Shown: in pieces, positions 8,585 to 11,798 of the stretch | Layout: every line of letters starts with the position of its first letter | Position numbering within the stretch: the stretch's first letter is position 1 | Assembly (NCBI GenBank): GCA_003024985.2 | Contig: PXIH01S0046821.1 | Source: Euperipatoides rowelli | Lineage: Eukaryota; Onychophora; Udeonychophora; Euonychophora; Peripatopsidae | Direction: 5' to 3' (one strand) | DNA length: 11,798 nt | Notes under the pieces: generated by a model | Seen by the model: only the letters and a program-made list of their open reading frames with translations | Told to the model about the DNA's origin: nothing | The model's database searches: none | Translations under genes and position numbers: made by a program

Positions 8585-8952
8585 TTTAATTCGGCAAAAA
8601 TTATTGGACCTTTTATTGCTTTGGGCAGGCAACTGGTCTGATTTCTACACCTCTCCTTATTTTAAGAAAAACTGCTACCCAGAGATTAATCCACCTATCT
8701 GCAAGTCCAATTTCATAAACAAAGGCACACAGACAAATTCTCATTCAAATGTTCTGGATGTTTCAGTGCAGACACCTCATTTACCACAGAGAACAATTCG
8801 AAACAATGAAAATTATATCCATTCAAATATTTCAGATGCTTCATTGCAGACATCTAATTTATCTGAAAGAATAATTCGAAGAGATGAAAATCACTCAAAA
8901 AAATCGCCAGTCAATCACATTGCAGCAGTAAATCTACATAAACCTGTCAAAG
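8585..8952 (+). CDS. Coding exon with three TQT-like motifs
   Basis: The 368-base exon is bounded by a TTTTGCAG acceptor and an AAAG|GTAGGT donor. It enters with one leftover base and leaves with one, implying a phase 2 intron before and a phase 1 intron after. It is open throughout and encodes about 122 residues. Numbering from the proposed Met, a leucine-rich stretch (residues 8-14) is followed by an aromatic segment containing WAGNWSDFY. Then come three motifs, KGTQT (48-52), VSVQT (61-65) and ASLQT (87-91), with the last two inside a 26-residue tandem repeat. These resemble binding motifs of dynein light chain LC8; KGTQT fits the K/R-x-T-Q-T form exactly. The rest is polar and probably disordered. 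I do not recognise the family, and LC8 binding is inferred from motifs only. Confidence 0.7.
8742..8897 (+). repeat. Two tandem 78-base coding repeats
   Basis: Two in-frame units, 8742-8819 and 8820-8897, each encode 26 residues. They start HSN-VLD-VSVQT and HSN-ISD-ASLQT and agree at 13 of 26 positions when aligned without gaps. A truncated third unit, KSN-FIN-KGTQT, ends just upstream. The Q-T pairs lie 13 and then 26 residues apart. The divergence between units shows an old internal duplication in which the Q-T core, the HSN start and the R-x-x-EN tail were retained. Mirror copy at 2902-3057. Confidence 0.8.
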
Positions 8953-8962
8953 GTAGGTATAG
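8953..8962 (+). other. Tandem 5' splice sites 4 bases apart
   Basis: After AAAG the sequence GTAGGTATAG offers donors at 8953 (GTAGGT) and 8957 (GTATAG). Use of 8953 keeps the next exon open; use of 8957 shifts the frame and reaches TAA within the 10556 exon. The first site is therefore taken as the main donor. The second could produce a truncated protein lacking the basic segment, or a transcript removed by nonsense-mediated decay. Mirror copy at 2837-2846. Confidence 0.5.
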
Positions 8963-10555
8963 GACTTTTGATTAAGCATTGTTTAATGTTTCATTTTAAA
9001 CTAGTTCTATTCATTTGTAAAACTCATATGGTTAAAATTTACATTTATAATTAAATGCTTCAGTGAGAAAATAAGTTGTAATTAGTTACAAGATTAGTAT
9101 GTTATGAAATCAAATAAAGTTTCATAGTGTTTATTTAGCAAAGAAATGATGTGGTTCAGAATAAAAATTAACATGCAAGAATCATTCTGATTCACAATTA
9201 AACCAAATTGCATTCTTTCACTTCCCCAAGAAATGTGATAAATATTTTTTGATAAATTCGAATGTGAGCTTATTAAATACAATCCAAATTTCTTATATTT
9301 TTACAAGAATAATTCAATGTTAATGCTACTTTTTAATTGTATATTCAAAATACTTGTGGTCTTTAAAAAGAAAGTTAGTATCTTGTAACTAGGCTACCAC
9401 TTTACCCTAAATGAATTTTGTATTTTCAAGGCAAAATTAAAATGAATTAATTACTTTTAGTTACTATAATAGATATTTTATAATTAGAATACCGAAAGGC
9501 TCTGTTTTGATTGTTTTAATAGTTCTATAATAGACATTGTATAGCAATATACAAGAATAAATACAATAATTTTTTTTTCTTGTTCTCTCGTCATATTTCT
9601 ATTGGTCGTTTCAGTTTTTTTAAAAAAGATTATGTGACATTGTTTAAACGTTTTTAAAAAATGCCTAAAATTCATATCTTAAATTGTTTTTTTAAAATGG
9701 TTTACAATAAGTTGTAGGCAAAACAAAAGCTGGTTAACATTTATAAGATAGTAGGTGTTTACTAAATCATTATTACTTTTACTGTGATTGGCAGTCTTTA
9801 AGGAAATAATAATATTGCTAGAAATAGCTGAGGATAAATGTAGTCTCGTTGACTTGTATTATCCCTACATTCTTTGGCCAAATGCTGACAGAATCTCTCT
9901 AGGAGGTTCTTTTTATTTTTATTTTTCACATTTAAATTGAATTTTTTTTAGTTTAGGCCTACAGGGGAGTTGAAATGGCAACCATTAGGCTTCCCTAAAT
10001 AAAATAATATCTGACTTAGATCTCGATATTGTTTTATCAGTTTTTTTTTTTTATGGTTCAAAGGAATAATTTATTTTGGATGTCTTAATATTATTTCTCA
10101 TTATGATCAAATTGAAATTTATAATTTACTCATTTTGTAAAAATGTATCATTCACATTTTTATCTAGTATATACATACTGTATAATGGGATATTCTTCAA
10201 TTTTGGGGGCCAATAAATTGTTGAATGGAAGGCTAAAGTTCTTTTTTATAATCCAACCAAAATGATTAGCAGAATTTCTTATTTTTAAGGTTTTAAAACT
10301 AGTAATAAAAAGATAACTTGAAAGTTTATTGCTCATCTTACTATTCTTCAATTGATCTGCACTTCAATGTTTTCAGAAATGATGACATAGTCCTCCTATT
10401 TATGAATATAATAAATGATTAACACTTTACAATATACTGTACATAAATCATTAAAAACCAACTTCAGTATTGTATTGTTACTGGATTTAAAAATTTAGTA
10501 ATTTATCACAGTTAATAATTTAAATATAAAGTTTTTTTTTTTTTTTTATTCTCAG
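8953..10555 (+). other. Intron 2 of the outward-reading gene
   Basis: The intron opens with the tandem donor at 8953 and closes with a 16-T polypyrimidine tract and ATTCTCAG. Splicing it out restores an open frame across the junction. No additional coding exon with matching phase was recognised inside it. Confidence 0.58.
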
Positions 10556-10695
10556 ATATGGAATTAAACATGGGTCAATTAATAGAAAATTGTATACAAA
10601 AAAAAGAAGAGAAAAAGAGAAAACGAAGCAAATCAAAGGAAAGAAGACGGAAAGTTTCACCTAAACTTCAAGATGAAATGGACAATGGATATTAT
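10556..10695 (+). CDS. Coding exon with basic NLS-like segment
   Basis: The 140-base exon follows a strong acceptor, a 16-T tract then ATTCTCAG, and ends at TATTAT|GTAAGT. Joined to the donor at 8953, the split codon G+AT gives Asp and the frame stays open through 46 further codons, ending in phase 0. It encodes MELNMGQLIENC, then a lysine/arginine-rich run (about residues 140-157, including KKRKRSKSKERRRK) and an acidic tail ending DNGYY. The basic run looks like a nuclear localisation signal or nucleic-acid-binding tail. Phase agreement with both neighbours is the best evidence that the gene model is right. Family unknown. Confidence 0.72.
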
Positions 10696-11050
10696 GTAAG
10701 TTATCCAATGAACTAAAATTTCAAATTAAATATTTTCAAGAAAGCTTAAACTAAAATGAAATGTTAAGTTCCACTCAGTTTGGGATGGATTTTTTTTTCT
10801 TCCAAAGGAATGACTTTTTATTAAAAGGAAAGAAATGCTTATAATTAAAAACATCAAATTATTTCTTAAAAATAAACATTTCAAACCAAAATTATTATTA
10901 ACTTGAGTTTTTAATTATTTTTTTTTTGTAAAATGAGAAGGCTTATCTATTTATTGCTTGTTTTGTTTTGTTTAAAAGAAGAGATCAAGAGTTATAATAT
11001 CCACTTAGCTTTATTTATAAAATTTTCTTACAATATTTTAAATTTTACAG
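10696..11050 (+). other. Intron 3 of the outward-reading gene
   Basis: GTAAGT at 10696 is a near-ideal donor; AATTTTACAG before 11051 is a fair acceptor. The intron is phase 0. If the acceptor is not used, the preceding exon would read through to a stop after a few codons (V-S-Y-P-M-N, then TAA). Confidence 0.48.
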
Positions 11051-11230
11051 ATATATTTTAACAAGTTGCAACAAGATTCATTTAAAGCCATGAAAATTAA
11101 CTCTGAACCAATTCGAATGAACCTATTAATATTCCCCAACCTTAATGGGGGATATGGAAGGCCTAAGTCATTTTTTTTTTATTTTATATTACTTTTGTTC
11201 CAAACTTTCCACACTTGTACGCTACAGTAA
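11051..11230 (+). CDS. Probable terminal coding exon
   Basis: An acceptor, AATTTTACAG, precedes 11051. Read in phase 0, as the previous exon requires, the sequence is open for 59 codons to TAA at 11228-11230. The first 40 residues look protein-like (IYFNKLQQDSFKAM, then NLNGGYGRPKS). After that a T-rich tract translates to a hydrophobic run (FFFYFILLLF), which may be a short membrane-like tail or simply untranslated DNA read through. No good GT donor lies before the stop; GTCATT near 11168 is weak. The exon could therefore be terminal, giving a protein of about 230 residues, or end earlier at a site I cannot fix. A moderate call. Confidence 0.42.
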   Translation: MYFNKLQQDSFKAMKINSEPIRMNLLIFPNLNGGYGRPKSFFFYFILLLFQTFHTCTLQ

Positions 11231-11798
11231 CAAAAAAATTAGCATCCAATATTTTTTTAACTCATTAATTAGATAGCGCTACCACTGTCGGAAAATCATA
11301 AGTACATTAATAATTAGCTAAATAATATTAACCTCAGACATGCATAAATTATCTCAAATTTAACAATCTTATCAGCTTTCAAACAAGCCTAATCTTATTG
11401 CTCTAAGATGTACTGTTAAATTTATATGAATTTTTTAATGAATAAAATGGGATTTTTTCTTAGATAATTTATAAATTTGAAAAGTTACTACTTATAAATC
11501 ATTTCCATGGAGCCTTGTAATTATTTAAAAAATGGCAATCGGCAAATGATGCCTCTGTTATAGCCATGGCATGGTTTAATTATTTGGCTAAAATATTTTA
11601 TTTTATTATTATTTTTAGAAACTATGAATTTGTAATAGACTAATGTTTCTTTATTAATTTATAAAATTATATTACCAGGATATTAATTTGTAAAATTTGA
11701 GAAAAAAAGAAAAACGATTAAATTTCTTGGCAAAGTTTGAAATCTACTGTAAATGCATTCAAAATTCGTGGCTAAAAACAATAAAAATATATTTTTTT
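11231..11798. other. Right outer flank, no gene seen
   Basis: This is the mirror of 1-568, downstream of the candidate stop. Apart from the AATAAA at 11441, nothing recognisable was found. Confidence 0.5.
11441..11446 (+). terminator. Candidate poly(A) signal
   Basis: AATAAA lies about 210 bases after the candidate stop codon at 11228. In DNA this rich in A+T the hexamer is common by chance, so position is the only support. The mirror lies at 353-358 on the minus strand. Confidence 0.2.

Larger units (their letters stand above)
5990..11798 (-). repeat. Right arm of giant inverted repeat
   Basis: This is the mirror of 1-5809. It carries the + strand copy of the spliced gene, which reads away from the centre. 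The arm runs to the last base of the window, as the left arm runs to the first, so no unique flanking DNA is visible on either side and the outer boundary of the palindrome cannot be placed. Confidence 0.98.

Noticed and set aside
1-11798. Hairpin-ended linear replicon or viral or plasmid genome
   Set aside because: The content is intron-bearing animal-like sequence, with no replication, capsid or telomere-resolving gene.

Overview
The window is a near-perfect inverted repeat from its first base to its last. Bases 1-5809 are the reverse complement of 5990-11798, and a 180-base unpaired spacer (5810-5989) sits at the exact centre, so base i pairs with base 11799-i. By reading the arms against each other in blocks, I found only three substitutions (5692/6107, 5744/6055, 5782/6017) and one N (6034, opposite T5765). 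All four lie within 118 bases of the spacer. Homopolymers of 16-17 bases have equal lengths in both arms. Every feature outside the spacer therefore appears twice, mirrored.

The DNA is very A+T rich, with long poly-A/T runs, GT-AG introns and mostly non-coding sequence. This suggests a nuclear genome of an animal, probably an invertebrate; the lineage cannot be named from this sequence. There are no bacterial-type genes, tRNA, rRNA or CRISPR.

The main content is part of one spliced protein-coding gene per arm, reading outward from the centre (+ in the right arm, - in the left). In right-arm coordinates there is a promoter-like CpG cluster with a CCAAT box (about 7880-8046) and a possible two-codon start exon (8047-8051). 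A well-supported exon with three T/S-x-Q-T motifs follows at 8585-8952, then a very basic exon (10556-10695) and a probable last exon ending in a stop (11051-11230). Splice phases 2, 1 and 0 agree across the junctions and give a model of about 230 residues. I do not recognise the protein family. The motif array resembles multivalent dynein light chain LC8 ligands, and the basic exon looks like a nuclear localisation signal.

Between the promoter-like region and the centre lies non-coding DNA. It holds a G-quadruplex motif and sequence with termini resembling hAT-type DNA transposons, only weakly supported.

The main open question is whether the palindrome is real. End-to-end symmetry with every difference packed beside the spacer fits an assembly that entered a genuine short inverted repeat and folded back along its own flank. 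A real 5.8-kb palindrome kept identical by gene conversion is the alternative. If it is real, the locus carries two divergent copies of the gene and its transcripts could form very long hairpin RNA.
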